Of a stretch of 64,000 nucleotides of DNA, positions 21,085-30,123 are shown in pieces; the stretch's first letter is position 1; each line of letters starts with the position of its first letter. The notes beneath the pieces are model-generated. The model was not told where the DNA came from and did no database searches. It saw only the letters and a list, made by a program, of their open reading frames with translations. Location: contig CAWIHA010000018.1 in the NCBI GenBank assembly GCA_963835855.1, positions 124,001 through 188,000 of the forward strand. The letters run 5' to 3'. The position numbers and the translations under genes are program-made. This DNA comes from CAWIHA01 sp963835855. GTDB lineage: Bacteria; Acidobacteriota; Terriglobia; Bryobacterales; Bryobacteraceae.

Positions 21085-21492
21085 ATGGCGAAAGCACCAG
21101 CAAAGGCAGTCAAGAAGAAAACCTTCAAGAAGAAGGAAAAGAGGAACGTCCCGGTTGGGGTCGTCTACATCCAGGCGACGTTCAACAACACCATCGTGAC
21201 CGTGACCGATCAGACCGGCAACGTGGTGGCTTGGTCGAGTGCCGGCTCGCTCGGCTTCCGCGGTTCGCGAAAAGGAACGCCGTTCGCCGCGCAGCAGGCT
21301 GCGCTGACGGCGGCGAATAAAGCGAAGGATACCGGCATGCGGGTCGTCGAGGTGCGCGTGGCCGGGCCGGGCGCCGGGCGCGAATCCGCTATCCGGACGC
21401 TAGCGACCGTGGGTCTGGATGTGCGTGCCATCCGCGATGTCACGTCCATTCCGCACAACGGCTGCCGTCCGCCGAAGAAGAGAAGAGTGTGA
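21085..21492 (+). CDS. rpsK: 30S ribosomal protein S11
   Basis: 135 residues. S11 shapes the platform that holds the Shine-Dalgarno helix. VYIQATFNNTIVTVTDQTGN and the C-terminal SIPHNGCRPPKKRRV are diagnostic. The N-terminus is lysine-rich (about 20 residues), as is common. Confidence 0.97.
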   Translation: MAKAPAKAVKKKTFKKKEKRNVPVGVVYIQATFNNTIVTVTDQTGNVVAWSSAGSLGFRGSRKGTPFAAQQAALTAANKAKDTGMRVVEVRVAGPGAGRESAIRTLATVGLDVRAIRDVTSIPHNGCRPPKKRRV

Positions 21493-21620
21493 CAAGAAGA
21501 GCCGTGGCTCGCGGCGCGCTGCCTGCGGGCCTCTGGGCTACAGGCTGTGAGCTGTATTGAAGCAGGACGAAGGCCTGGCAGGGGCCGTAAACTGCACCTG
21601 AAGAAGGTTAGGAGGAAGAT
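21493..21620 (+). other. Spacer between rpsK and rpsD
   Basis: 128 nt without a supported gene. It has short GC-rich complementary words but no clear long stem. Its right end supplies the strong AGGAGGAAG before the rpsD TTG start. Confidence 0.4.
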
Positions 21621-22253
21621 TTGGCTCGATACATCGGCCCCGTTTGCCGGCTGTGCCGGCGCGAGGGAATGAAGCTGTTCTTCAAAGGGGAGCGCTGCCA
21701 TAGCGAGAAGTGCGCCATAGAGAAGCGCAACTTCGTTCCCGGCCAGCACGGCAAAGACCGCAAATCGAAGCTGGTGGGTTATGGCCTGCAGCTCCGCGAG
21801 AAGCAAAAGGCGCGCCGTGTCTACGGGTTGCTTGAGCAGCAGTTCCACAACCTATTTGAGAAGGCCAGCCTGCAGAAGGGTATCACCGGCGACAATCTGC
21901 TGGGGATGCTCGAGCGGCGCTTGGATAGCGTGATTTACCGGATGGGTTTTGGGACCAGCCGTCCGCAAAGCCGGCAGATCGTGCGGCATGGCCATATCCT
22001 CGTGAATGGGCGGAAAGTGAACATCCCGTCGTACCTGACCAAGCAGGGCGACGTGATCGAGGTCCGCGAAAAGAGCCGGAACAATTCCACCATACTCGCG
22101 GCCCGCGACGCCACCGCGCACGCGCCGGTGCCGAACTGGCTGGAGGTTGACCGCGAGACCTTGAAGGGACGGGTCATCGGAGCCCCGAAGCGCGAGGAGC
22201 TGGTGCAGATCCAGTTGAATGAACGACTGATTGTGGAGTTGTACTCCAAGTAG
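21621..22253 (+). CDS. rpsD: 30S ribosomal protein S4
   Basis: 210 residues from a TTG at 21621, chosen because GGAGGAAG lies directly upstream and the product then starts MARYIGPVCRLCRREG. S4 is a primary assembly protein of the 30S body. Cysteines near 9, 12, 26 and 31 make this the zinc-binding type. The S4 RNA-binding domain with RQIVRHGHILVNGRKVNIPS is complete. Confidence 0.97.
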   Translation: MARYIGPVCRLCRREGMKLFFKGERCHSEKCAIEKRNFVPGQHGKDRKSKLVGYGLQLREKQKARRVYGLLEQQFHNLFEKASLQKGITGDNLLGMLERRLDSVIYRMGFGTSRPQSRQIVRHGHILVNGRKVNIPSYLTKQGDVIEVREKSRNNSTILAARDATAHAPVPNWLEVDRETLKGRVIGAPKREELVQIQLNERLIVELYSK

Positions 22254-22382
22254 GCGCTGAGGGTGAGTTGGATGGATTTCCGCGGCGTGACTTGTTTGGG
22301 TCCGCGCGCCGGGGAATAGGGACGGAAGCTTCAGAGACCCCGCGCGGGGCGAGCGCTCCGCCGGGGAAAGAGGACGCGAGTT

Positions 22383-23522
22383 ATGTTTAAAGGTTTTCAA
22401 AAACCCAAGCGATTGGTTGCCAACACGGAAACGCTCACCGACCGCTATGGCATGTTCACAGCGCAGCCTTTCGAGCGCGGGTTTGGAACCACTATCGGCA
22501 ACAGCCTGCGCAGAGTTCTATTGAGCTCGATCGAAGGCGCGGCCATCACCGCCGTGCGTATCGAAGGTGTGGCTCACGAGTTCAGCCCGATTCCGGGCGT
22601 GGTCGAGGACGCGACCGACATCATCCTGAACCTCAAGCAGGTTCCGTTCAAGATGATGGGCGAGGGCACGCGCACGGCGCGGCTCCGCATCGAGCAGCCG
22701 GGCGAGGTGTTGAGCAGCCAGATCGAGACCGACTCCGACGTCGAGGTGCTCGATCGCACGATGCACATCGCTACTGTCAGCGATGGCGGCCGGCTGCATG
22801 TTGAGATGCGGTTGAAGCTCGGCCGCGGCTACGTCGGTGCCGATCGCAACTTCGACGAGGACCTGCCGCTCGGCTATATCCCGATCGATTCGGTGCACTC
22901 GCCGGTGCGGAAGGTGAACTTCGCGGTGGAGGCGGCGCGCCTCGGGCAGATGACCGATTACGACAAGCTCATGCTCGAGGTCTGGACCAACGGCGCCATC
23001 TCGCCGCCGGATGCGATCGGGCAGGCGGCCAAGCTGCTCAAGGACCACCAGTCGATCTTCATCAACTTCGAGGAGCTGCCCGAGGTTTCCGAGGAGCCGG
23101 GCGAGCGCGCGGTGGATCAGATGAACGAGATCCTCAACCGTTCTGTGGACGAGCTGGAGTTGAGCGTTCGCTCTTACAACTGCCTCAAGAACGCCAATAT
23201 CCAGACCATCTCCGACCTGGTGCAGAAGACCGAGGCCGAGATGCTGCGCACCAAGAACTTCGGCCGGAAATCGCTGAACGAGATCAAAGAGATCCTGGAC
23301 GGCATGGGACTGCAGTTTGGCATGAAGTTCGACGCGCAAGGCCGGCTGATTTCGACCAGCGGCGCTCCAGTGACCCCAACCCCGCCCTCCCGGGAGAGGG
23401 ATGAGGATGAGGATGAGCTGGGTGAAAAAGAGGACAACGAGGACGATCTCGAAGCCGCCGAGCCCGGCGCCGACACCGAGCGGAACCCCGACCCTGAGCA
23501 TAGGGAAGGCCTGAACGAGTAG
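22383..23522 (+). CDS. rpoA: RNA polymerase subunit alpha with acidic C-terminal extension
   Basis: 379 residues, about 50 longer than usual. The N-terminal assembly domain (GFGTTIGNSLRRVLLSS) and the C-terminal DNA-binding domain (SVRSYNCLKNANIQTISDLV) are both complete to about residue 322. The extra tail is dominated by Asp and Glu (DEDEDELGEKEDNEDD) and ends EGLNE. The CTD contacts UP elements and activators. It is the penultimate gene of the superoperon. Confidence 0.97.
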   Translation: MFKGFQKPKRLVANTETLTDRYGMFTAQPFERGFGTTIGNSLRRVLLSSIEGAAITAVRIEGVAHEFSPIPGVVEDATDIILNLKQVPFKMMGEGTRTARLRIEQPGEVLSSQIETDSDVEVLDRTMHIATVSDGGRLHVEMRLKLGRGYVGADRNFDEDLPLGYIPIDSVHSPVRKVNFAVEAARLGQMTDYDKLMLEVWTNGAISPPDAIGQAAKLLKDHQSIFINFEELPEVSEEPGERAVDQMNEILNRSVDELELSVRSYNCLKNANIQTISDLVQKTEAEMLRTKNFGRKSLNEIKEILDGMGLQFGMKFDAQGRLISTSGAPVTPTPPSRERDEDEDELGEKEDNEDDLEAAEPGADTERNPDPEHREGLNE

Positions 23523-23532
23523 GAGGACGACC

Positions 23533-23994
23533 TTGAGACATAAGCGTGCCGGTTCCAAACTAGGGCGCCCGATCGACGCGCGCTGGATGCTGCTGCGCAA
23601 CCTGGCCACCAGCATCATCGAGCAGGAGCGCGTCATTACGACGGTTCCTAAGGCCAAGGCCGTCCGGCCACTGGTCGAAAAGATGATTACGCTGGCCAAG
23701 CGGGACTCCTTGCACTCGCGCCGGCAGGCGGCGGCGTTCCTGAAGACGCCAGCCTCGGTAAAGAAGCTTTTCGACTCGCTGGGGGCCCGTTTCGGACAGC
23801 GCAACGGCGGCTACTGCCGCATCGTACGGCTGGGGTCTAGGAAGGGCGACGGCGCTGAGCAGGCCATGATCGAATTGGTCGGTTCCGAGCTGGTGAAGCG
23901 TGCGGCCGACCGTGCCAAGCGCAAGGAAGAGCGGCTTAAGGCGTTGCGCGAAGGGCACCACGACGAAGAACCCGGCGAAGGCACCGGCGAGTAA
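23533..23994 (+). CDS. rplQ: 50S ribosomal protein L17
   Basis: 153 residues from a TTG at 23533 with AGGAGGAC upstream. The product opens MRHKRAGSKLGRPIDARWML. The family core ends near KRAADRAKRKEERL and is followed by an acidic tail (HHDEEPGEGTGE). L17 sits at the tunnel exit. It is the last gene of the superoperon. Confidence 0.96.
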   Translation: MRHKRAGSKLGRPIDARWMLLRNLATSIIEQERVITTVPKAKAVRPLVEKMITLAKRDSLHSRRQAAAFLKTPASVKKLFDSLGARFGQRNGGYCRIVRLGSRKGDGAEQAMIELVGSELVKRAADRAKRKEERLKALREGHHDEEPGEGTGE

Positions 23995-24008
23995 TGTAGT
24001 TCCATGAG

Positions 24009-24026
24009 GGCGGGCATCAGCCCGCC
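24009..24026 (+). terminator. Candidate terminator after rplQ
   Basis: GGCGGGC and GCCCGCC make a perfect 7-bp stem with an ATCA loop, 15 nt after the rplQ stop. The tail TGATTTC is only weakly T-rich, so termination may be partial or partly Rho-assisted. Confidence 0.6.
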
Positions 24027-24146
24027 TGATTTCAACCTCAGCTTGGCAGAGTCCTGCCAATTCCATGTAAGTGTCTGTGTATAAAAGTGTTGACATGCGT
24101 AACCGTTTCTGAGCGGTAGCTCCCTCTGTAAACATACGAAGATAGG

Positions 24147-24175
24147 TTGACAATATATAGCTAATATTTTATGAT
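24147..24175 (+). promoter_or_regulatory. Strong sigma70 promoter of hsp20
   Basis: TTGACA at 24147-24152, a 17-nt AT-rich spacer, then TATGAT at 24170-24175. The AT-rich tract stands out from the GC-rich surroundings. No CIRCE element is seen, so classical HrcA control is not supported. Confidence 0.8.
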
Positions 24176-24204
24176 GTTGTTGTAGTAGGATTTAGGAGGG
24201 AACG

Positions 24205-24657
24205 ATGCAAATCACAAAACGCTATGACCCATTTGCCAACGAGGTCGATTTCCCGGCGGCCGTCCGCCTCTTCCAGGATTCGGTCAACCGGCTTTTCAGC
24301 GAGCCGGCTTCCACCCGGCTCTGGGCGCCGGCCGTCGATATCCTCGAAACCGAAAATGAGCTGGTCCTGAGGGCCGATCTGCCTGACGTGGACATGAAGG
24401 ACATTCACATCGAGATCGAGCAGGGCACGCTCACCATCAAGGGCGAGCGGAAGTTCGAGAAGGTCGAAGGCAAGGGCAGCGGCTATCACCGGCTGGAGCG
24501 CAGCTACGGCGAATTCATGCGCTGCTTCAGCATTCCCGATACGGCCGATACCGAAAAGGTGCGCGCCGAGTACAAGCACGGCGTACTCACGGTGACCCTG
24601 CCGAAGAAAGAGGCCGCCAAGCCGCGTACCATCAAAGTCGCCGTCAACGGCGAATGA
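24205..24657 (+). CDS. Hsp20/alpha-crystallin small heat-shock protein
   Basis: 150 residues. The alpha-crystallin domain spans about 40-140: VDILETENELVLRADLPDV at its start and the conserved AEYKHGVLTVTLPK near its end. Such proteins form oligomers that hold unfolding clients in the cytoplasm for refolding by DnaK. AGGAGGGAACG lies just before the ATG and a strong promoter is 30 nt further up. It is transcribed on its own. Confidence 0.93.
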   Translation: MQITKRYDPFANEVDFPAAVRLFQDSVNRLFSEPASTRLWAPAVDILETENELVLRADLPDVDMKDIHIEIEQGTLTIKGERKFEKVEGKGSGYHRLERSYGEFMRCFSIPDTADTEKVRAEYKHGVLTVTLPKKEAAKPRTIKVAVNGE

Positions 24658-24850
24658 GCTTTGGATCGTGGACGTGGGCTGCGGATAGCGCCAGGGACTG
24701 ACGCGCTGGCGGCCCGAGCGTGAAAGCGTGGGCGGTAGGCGGTCAGCCGTCCTCCTGCGGGCTGCGCCGCCCCACGTTCCACGGTGGATCGGCTTCGAAA
24801 GAAACCCCGGCGTTGCCGGCCGTCCGTATTTTGGGGTGGCCTTCTCTGGC
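24658..24850 (+). other. Spacer between hsp20 and htpX
   Basis: No gene is supported. The left part has GGATCGTGGACGTGGG-type words like those of the ribosomal spacers, and the middle can form GC-rich hairpins. Confidence 0.35.
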
Positions 24851-24878
24851 TTGCCGCCGAGGCATGCCAGAATAGAAT
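24851..24878 (+). promoter_or_regulatory. Possible promoter of htpX
   Basis: TTGCCG at 24851-24856 and TAGAAT at 24873-24878 are 16 nt apart, about 15 nt before the htpX start. The match is moderate. Confidence 0.4.
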
Positions 24879-24893
24879 TTAGGAGGCACAGAA

Positions 24894-25751
24894 TTGAACA
24901 AGCTCAAGACTGTTCTGCTCTTAGGAGTGCTGAGTGGCCTTTTGTTGGCTGCCGGCGAGTACTTTGGGGGGCAAAACGGCCTCTGGATCGGCCTGGCCTT
25001 GGCGGTCACGATGAATTTTGGGAGCTACTTCTTCTCCGACAAAATCGCGCTTTCCATGTACTCCGCGCAGCCGGTGAGTGAGACCGAGAACTGGGACGTT
25101 TACCGCCGGCTGGCGCCCATCGTGCAGAATCTCTCGCATCGCATGGGCCTGCCGATGCCGAAACTCTACATCATCGCCGAGGAGTCGCCAAACGCGTTTG
25201 CGACCGGCCGGAACCCCTCGCACGCCTCGGTAGCGGTGACCGCCGGCATCTTGAAATGGATGGACGACCGCGAGCTCGAAGGCGTGCTGGCTCATGAACT
25301 CGGGCACGTGAAGAACCGGGACATCCTGACCAGCTCAGTGGCGGCGACGCTCGCGGCGGCGATCACTTTCCTGGCGCGCATGGCTTTCTTTTTCGGCGGA
25401 TCGCGGAGCGACGACGATAGGGAAGGCGGCGCCTTTGGCACGCTTTTCATGCTGATTCTGGCGCCGGTCGCGGCGTTGCTGATCCAGATGATGATCTCGC
25501 GCACCCGTGAATACGCCGCTGACGCCTCTTCGGCGGAGTATACGGGGAACCCGAGCGAGCTGATCTCGGCGCTCGAGAAGCTGGAAACCTGGTCGAAGCG
25601 CATCCCCATGGACGCCTCGCCCGCGACCGCGCACATGTTCATCATCAAGCCATTCAGCGGCCAAACGCTGATGCGGCTCTTCTCGACGCACCCCTCGACC
25701 ACGGACCGTATCGCGCGCCTTCAAGCGATGGCCGTGCCCAAGCCGATTTAA
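24894..25751 (+). CDS. htpX: M48 family membrane protease HtpX
   Basis: 285 residues from a TTG at 24894 with AGGAGG 8 nt upstream. HtpX degrades misfolded membrane proteins. Two N-terminal membrane spans are followed by the zinc motif HELGH in GVLAHELGHVKN, two further hydrophobic segments near 150-200 and the third ligand glutamate in REYAADASSAEY. The C-terminal HPSTTDRIARL is typical. Placement after hsp20 groups two protein-quality genes. Confidence 0.95.
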   Translation: MNKLKTVLLLGVLSGLLLAAGEYFGGQNGLWIGLALAVTMNFGSYFFSDKIALSMYSAQPVSETENWDVYRRLAPIVQNLSHRMGLPMPKLYIIAEESPNAFATGRNPSHASVAVTAGILKWMDDRELEGVLAHELGHVKNRDILTSSVAATLAAAITFLARMAFFFGGSRSDDDREGGAFGTLFMLILAPVAALLIQMMISRTREYAADASSAEYTGNPSELISALEKLETWSKRIPMDASPATAHMFIIKPFSGQTLMRLFSTHPSTTDRIARLQAMAVPKPI

Positions 25752-26908
25752 TTGGAAACCGTCCGCATCAACCGAAAAGGGGCTGCCCGGCTCGGCGCCG
25801 GCCACCTCTGGGTTTTCGCCTCCGACGTGATTGACCGCGGCCAGGCCGCGCCTGGGGATGCGGTCAGGGTCATCGACCCGAAAGGGCGCGCACTCGGAAC
25901 CGCCCACTACAGCTCGTCCTCCCAGATCTGCCTGCGGCTCCTGAGCCGTGAAGTGGAGCCGATTGACCGGGGCTTTTTTCTGCGCAACTTGGCGGCGGCC
26001 GATGCGTTCCGCCGGTCGGTTGTCTCCGGGAGCGACGCCTACCGGCTCGTTCACGGCGAGGGCGATTCCTGCCGGCACTCATCGTCGATCGCTACGCGGA
26101 TTGCCTGGTCATCCAAACGCTCGATCAGGGCATGGACCGCGCCAAAGCCGAGATCGTTTCCGCGCTCAGGGGCTTTTTCCCCCGCGCGATCGTTGAGCGA
26201 AACGATGTGTCCGTGAGGAAAAAGAGAGGCGCTGCCGCTCGCCGCCGGCGTCCTGTGCGGGGAGGCGGCTGAAACCGTGGCCATCCGGATGAATGGGCTC
26301 ACGTTCCAGGCCGACCTGTTGCATGGGCAGAAGACCGGTGCGTACCTAGACCAGCGCGAAAATTACCTCGCCGCGGCGCGCTATGCACACGGCCGCGCAC
26401 TCGACTGCTTCACTTCGACCGGCGGATTCGCCCTGCACCTAGCCGCAGGATGCGAGTCGGTTGAGGGGATTGACAGCGCGGCTGGCGTGCTCGCCCTCGC
26501 TGAGCGCAACCGGAAGGCGAACGGCATAGAAAATGTCCGCTTCCGGGAAGCAGACGTTTCGACGTTCTCGCCGGCCTATGGAGAGCTGGCCGCCCGTACT
26601 CAATGATCGTGCTTGACCCGCCGGCGTTCGCCAAATCACGCGGGAACCTGGAGGGCGCGGCGCGCGGGTATAAGGAGATTAACCTGCGCGCGCTCCAGTT
26701 AATCGAACCCGGCGGCTTGCTCATCACGTGCTCCTGCTCACAACACGTGAGCGAAGCCATGCTGCTAGAGATCGTCGGCGCGGCTTCGCTTGACACCGGC
26801 CGCATCGTGCGTGTGCTCGACCGGCGCACACAGGCCCAGGACCACCCCATCCTGCTCACCGTTCCCGAGACGCATTACCTCAAGTGCCTCATTCTGCAAG
26901 TGCTCTAG
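25752..26908 (+). pseudogene. Frameshifted RlmI-like 23S rRNA (cytosine-C5) methyltransferase
   Basis: Reading across three frames gives a complete RlmI-type protein: PUA-like N-terminus (GAGHLWVFASDVID, YRLVHGEGD), then a Rossmann methyltransferase with HGQKTGAYLDQRENY, LDCFTSTGGFALHLA, VLDPPAFAKSR and TCSCSQHV. The frame changes are -1 near 26067, +1 near 26225 and -1 near 26583. No domain is missing and the intervening frames carry family residues, so damage is recent or is sequence error. A TTG directly after the htpX stop is the likely start. Family members methylate 23S rRNA using SAM. Confidence 0.8.
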
Positions 26909-26997
26909 GCTGCACCGCTGTGGCCGTGGCTGGGAGGTTCACCACGGCAAAGCCGTCGAACCCTCTGTAGAGCCTTGCGGATCCGCCGATAAGTGTA

Positions 26998-27381
26998 ATG
27001 GACGGTACTCGGAGACTGCATATGGGAGAGGCACTCTGCTGTTGTGCGGTTCGGATCGCGGCGGGCTCCGTACTGGCGCTGTCACTGGCGAGCGTGGCGC
27101 TGGCGCAGGAGCCGGTGCGGATCTCTTCAAAGGACGCAATCAGCGCGGCTACTGTGAAGCCTCAACCGCAGTTGCCAATGATAGCGCGCCAGCTTAAGCT
27201 GCAGGGCGCTGTCGAGATTGACGTCACGATCGACGAAGATGGCGCCGTGTCGAAAGCGGATTCCATCAAGGGAAACCCGGTCCTGGCGAAGGCTGCGCAG
27301 GATGCGGCCAAGAAGTGGAAGTTCAAGCCGTTCAAGGAAGGGAAAGTCATCGCGACGCTGACCTTCGAATTCAGGCAGTAG
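26998..27381 (+). CDS. TonB C-terminal-domain protein
   Basis: 127 residues. A hydrophobic signal segment (LALSLASVALA) precedes a TonB/TolA-type C-terminal domain of about 75 residues, with ARQLKLQGAVEIDVTIDEDG, AAQDAAKKWKFKPF and a final TLTFEFRQ. An ATG at 27022 with a better-placed GGAG is an alternative start. Single-domain secreted TonB-box binders of this kind are common in Acidobacteriota and may help gate TonB-dependent receptors; the partner is unknown. Confidence 0.8.
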   Translation: MDGTRRLHMGEALCCCAVRIAAGSVLALSLASVALAQEPVRISSKDAISAATVKPQPQLPMIARQLKLQGAVEIDVTIDEDGAVSKADSIKGNPVLAKAAQDAAKKWKFKPFKEGKVIATLTFEFRQ

Positions 27382-27447
27382 CCGGCGCTCGGCGCGGCAC
27401 AGCCGTGCGGCTCGCCGGTTGAGCAGAACCACAAAGCAGGCTAGAAC

Positions 27448-28878
27448 ATGCGCACTGGAATGAGAATAGGGACGAAGTTGATGGCGAGCTTCGGCGTCAT
27501 GCTGCTGCTGCAGCTCGTGCTGGGCATCGGAGCGATGATCGGCATCAACCGCCTGACGACCGCGATGGGGTACACGGTCAACATGGCGGGAAAGCGCACG
27601 CTGTTAGCGAACCAGATAGTCACCGAAACCGCTAATATCGTCGGGATCGAGAGAGGCATCGTCCTCCGGTCGATTCTGCAACAGGCGGCCGGGGTGGAGA
27701 ACCATAAACAGGAATTCCGTGAAGCTTCAGGCAAGATGCAGGGAGCCCTGGCCCAGTTGCAGCCGTTGCTCGATACCGAGAACTCGCGGCGCGGTTTCAA
27801 CCAGCTCAACGCCCAATTCGCCGCGCTGCTCGGAGCGCATGAAGAGCTGCTCCAGGCGCTCGACCGCCAGCAGTTCGACGTGGTACAGAAAACCTCCGAA
27901 GAGAAAGTAATGCCGCTCGCACTTGCCATCAGCTCGGGGGCGGCGGCCTTCCTCGAGCAGGAAACGCGGGGCATGGCGCAATCGGCGCGGTCCGAGGAAT
28001 CGGCCGAAACGGCCAGCGCTTGGATCGTCGTATGCCTTATTGGCTTGGCGGTGCTGATCGGCGCGATCGTGCTCGGGATTGTACGGAGCATCAACCGCGC
28101 GCTCAGGCAACTGGCGTCGGAGATGGCCGGGCGTGCCGGGCAGGTCGCCACCGCGGCAGAGCAGGCGTCTTCCGCCAGCCAGGCGCTGGCGCAGGCCGCG
28201 TCCCAGCAGGCCGCATCGCTCCAGGAAACCGCCGGATCGAGCCAGGAGGCCGGCGCAGTGACTCGCAAAAACCTGCAAAACTCGCAAGCGGCAGTTCAGT
28301 TCGTGGAGGAGGCCGACGCGCAGGTGGGCAGCGCCAACCGCACGCTCGAGCAGATGGTCGGCTCCATGCAGCAGATTATTGGCTCGAGCGGTAAGATCTC
28401 GAGGATCATCAAGGTCATTGAAGAAATCGCCTTCCAGACGAACATTCTGGCGCTCAACGCCGCGGTCGAAGCAGCGCGCGCGGGCGCGGCCGGCATGGGG
28501 TTTGCCGTCGTCGCCGACGAGGTTCGCAACCTGGCGCAGCGCTGCGCGGGCGCGGCGCGCGATACCGCCGGGTTGATTGAAGAATCCATCACGACCTCGA
28601 ACGGCGGCAAGGCCAGGCTGGCGCAGGTGGTGGAAGCAATCGAATCGATCACCGCGAGCTCGGGCAAAGTGAAATCGCTGGTCAGAGAAGTGGACCAGGG
28701 CAGCCAGGACCAATCGCGCAGCATCGAGCAGATTTCCGCGGCGATCAACCAGATGCAAAGAGTGACCCAGAATACCGCGGCCAATGCGCAGCAAGGCGCT
28801 TCCGCCAGCGTCGAGATGAACTCGCAAGCGAGCGCAATGAAAGCGATTGTCGAGCGCCTGAAAGAAATGGTTGGCTAG
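27448..28878 (+). CDS. Methyl-accepting chemotaxis protein
   Basis: 476 residues: membrane helix (about 11-33), periplasmic helical sensor of the 4HB type (34-188), second membrane helix (about 190-213) and a long cytoplasmic coiled coil. The signalling tip EIAFQTNILALNAAVEAARA and GFAVVADEVRNLAQR binds CheA/CheW. A HAMP domain after the second span is short or degenerate. No che genes are in this window, so it acts with a system encoded elsewhere. The ligand is unknown. Confidence 0.93.
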   Translation: MRTGMRIGTKLMASFGVMLLLQLVLGIGAMIGINRLTTAMGYTVNMAGKRTLLANQIVTETANIVGIERGIVLRSILQQAAGVENHKQEFREASGKMQGALAQLQPLLDTENSRRGFNQLNAQFAALLGAHEELLQALDRQQFDVVQKTSEEKVMPLALAISSGAAAFLEQETRGMAQSARSEESAETASAWIVVCLIGLAVLIGAIVLGIVRSINRALRQLASEMAGRAGQVATAAEQASSASQALAQAASQQAASLQETAGSSQEAGAVTRKNLQNSQAAVQFVEEADAQVGSANRTLEQMVGSMQQIIGSSGKISRIIKVIEEIAFQTNILALNAAVEAARAGAAGMGFAVVADEVRNLAQRCAGAARDTAGLIEESITTSNGGKARLAQVVEAIESITASSGKVKSLVREVDQGSQDQSRSIEQISAAINQMQRVTQNTAANAQQGASASVEMNSQASAMKAIVERLKEMVG

Positions 28879-29035
28879 AGCCGGTCTCATAAACCCTCGA
28901 CGTGCGCTGCAACCTGCTGAAAACAAGGCGCCGCATCACAGCACACTCGCCCGGCTCATCCGCTGTTGTAGTGCAGCCTGATCTGCGGTATGTTTTGTGC
29001 GAACTCCCCGCGCCCAGGTTGCCCGGTGCACGCCC
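28879..29035. other. Gap between the chemotaxis receptor and the convergent methyltransferase
   Basis: No gene is supported. The left end carries an 18-nt word (28876-28893) that is the exact reverse complement of 46784-46801, described with the dispersed repeat. Confidence 0.4.
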
Positions 29036-30001
29036 TCAACGGAGTCCTGAAGAGACCGCCGGTTCATTCACTTTCAGGTATATGGAGGAGGGGAAGTGCA
29101 AGTCTTTCTGCGCCCCGGCATAGAGTCCGTTTTCGATAACCGCGGCGCGGTAGTTCGGGAACAGCTTTTGCAGCTCCGCCGGCGCATAGTGATGCAGCAT
29201 GCTCAAGGACACACACACCGAGTAGGAATGGTTGTTTATCAGGAACGCGTGCAAAAGCGTGCTCTCCAGCGGGAAAAACGTCGTAGATAGCAGAGATGGG
29301 GGATAATCGTACGGGAAGTAGATATCATGGAAGTGGACGTAAGCGCCAGCGGGGAGGCGCGGAAGACACTCGAGAATCAGGTAGTTGACTTCGCTCCCGG
29401 GCTTGACTGTGTGAGTCGAATCGACGAACAGCAAATCGCCCTCGCCGAGCGCAGTCAGAGTGTCCAATCCGACATGCTGCGCCCGCTTCTGGATCAGACT
29501 GATTTCCTTTGATGCGGCAAGCTGCTGTAAGTATTGCGTCGGGTATGGGTCGATGCAGACGACCTCCGGCCGATAGGCCGATTCCCGCGCGGCATCGAGG
29601 ATGACGGCCGTGGATACGCCGGCTCCGATTTGAATTACCTTTCGGGGAGCTTTGGCGCAAACGAAGCAGAAAAGAAAAGACGCTTCAATCGGTCCGAATC
29701 CCACGTCATTGTTAGCGCGACAGGCAGCGGAATAAACATCTCCCCGCATGAGCCCTTCCCGCGCCGCCGCACAGCACTCCCGTGCATAGGAGATCTCGGA
29801 GTCCATGGCGATGCCCTGAACGCCGGTCATACTCAGGGGTCTTTGCCATAACGTATCCGCTCGTAATTCATGGATATTTGGAATGCCAGAGTAGAAGTGG
29901 CGGGGGAGCGCGTCGACTCCGCAGCGTTGCCCAAATACGAAGACGGCGTGCAGCAGGCTTTTGCCAAATTCGCGGGCTGATTTGGCGAACCGGCTTCTCA
30001 T
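29036..30001 (-). CDS. Class I SAM-dependent methyltransferase-like protein
   Basis: 321 residues. The middle has the start of a Rossmann fold (KVIQIGAGVSTAVILDAA), a second strand with VVCIDPYPTQYL, and GDLLFVDSTHTVKPGSEVNYL, followed by YVHFHDIYFPYDYP. This is the Methyltransf_24-like pattern seen in proteins that modify sugars or cell-surface glycans. No membrane span or signal is seen. It stands alone between two convergent or divergent genes, so its pathway cannot be read from context. Confidence 0.75.
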   Translation of the reverse strand: MRSRFAKSAREFGKSLLHAVFVFGQRCGVDALPRHFYSGIPNIHELRADTLWQRPLSMTGVQGIAMDSEISYARECCAAAREGLMRGDVYSAACRANNDVGFGPIEASFLFCFVCAKAPRKVIQIGAGVSTAVILDAARESAYRPEVVCIDPYPTQYLQQLAASKEISLIQKRAQHVGLDTLTALGEGDLLFVDSTHTVKPGSEVNYLILECLPRLPAGAYVHFHDIYFPYDYPPSLLSTTFFPLESTLLHAFLINNHSYSVCVSLSMLHHYAPAELQKLFPNYRAAVIENGLYAGAQKDLHFPSSIYLKVNEPAVSSGLR

Positions 30002-30123
30002 GCTTAACTGTCAAGCGTACGCGGAAAACAGGGGCCACCGCAAGATGTTGCAGTTCCGCTCCTGCGCGGGTCTCAGGGAATCCCAATGGCACGCGCTATC
30101 CGGCCGCCTTCTGGCGCAGGCGG

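Noticed and set aside
24027..24204. CIRCE or ROSE-type heat-shock control element before hsp20
   Set aside because: No TTAGCACTC/GAGTGCTAA pair and only a short leader, so neither is supported.
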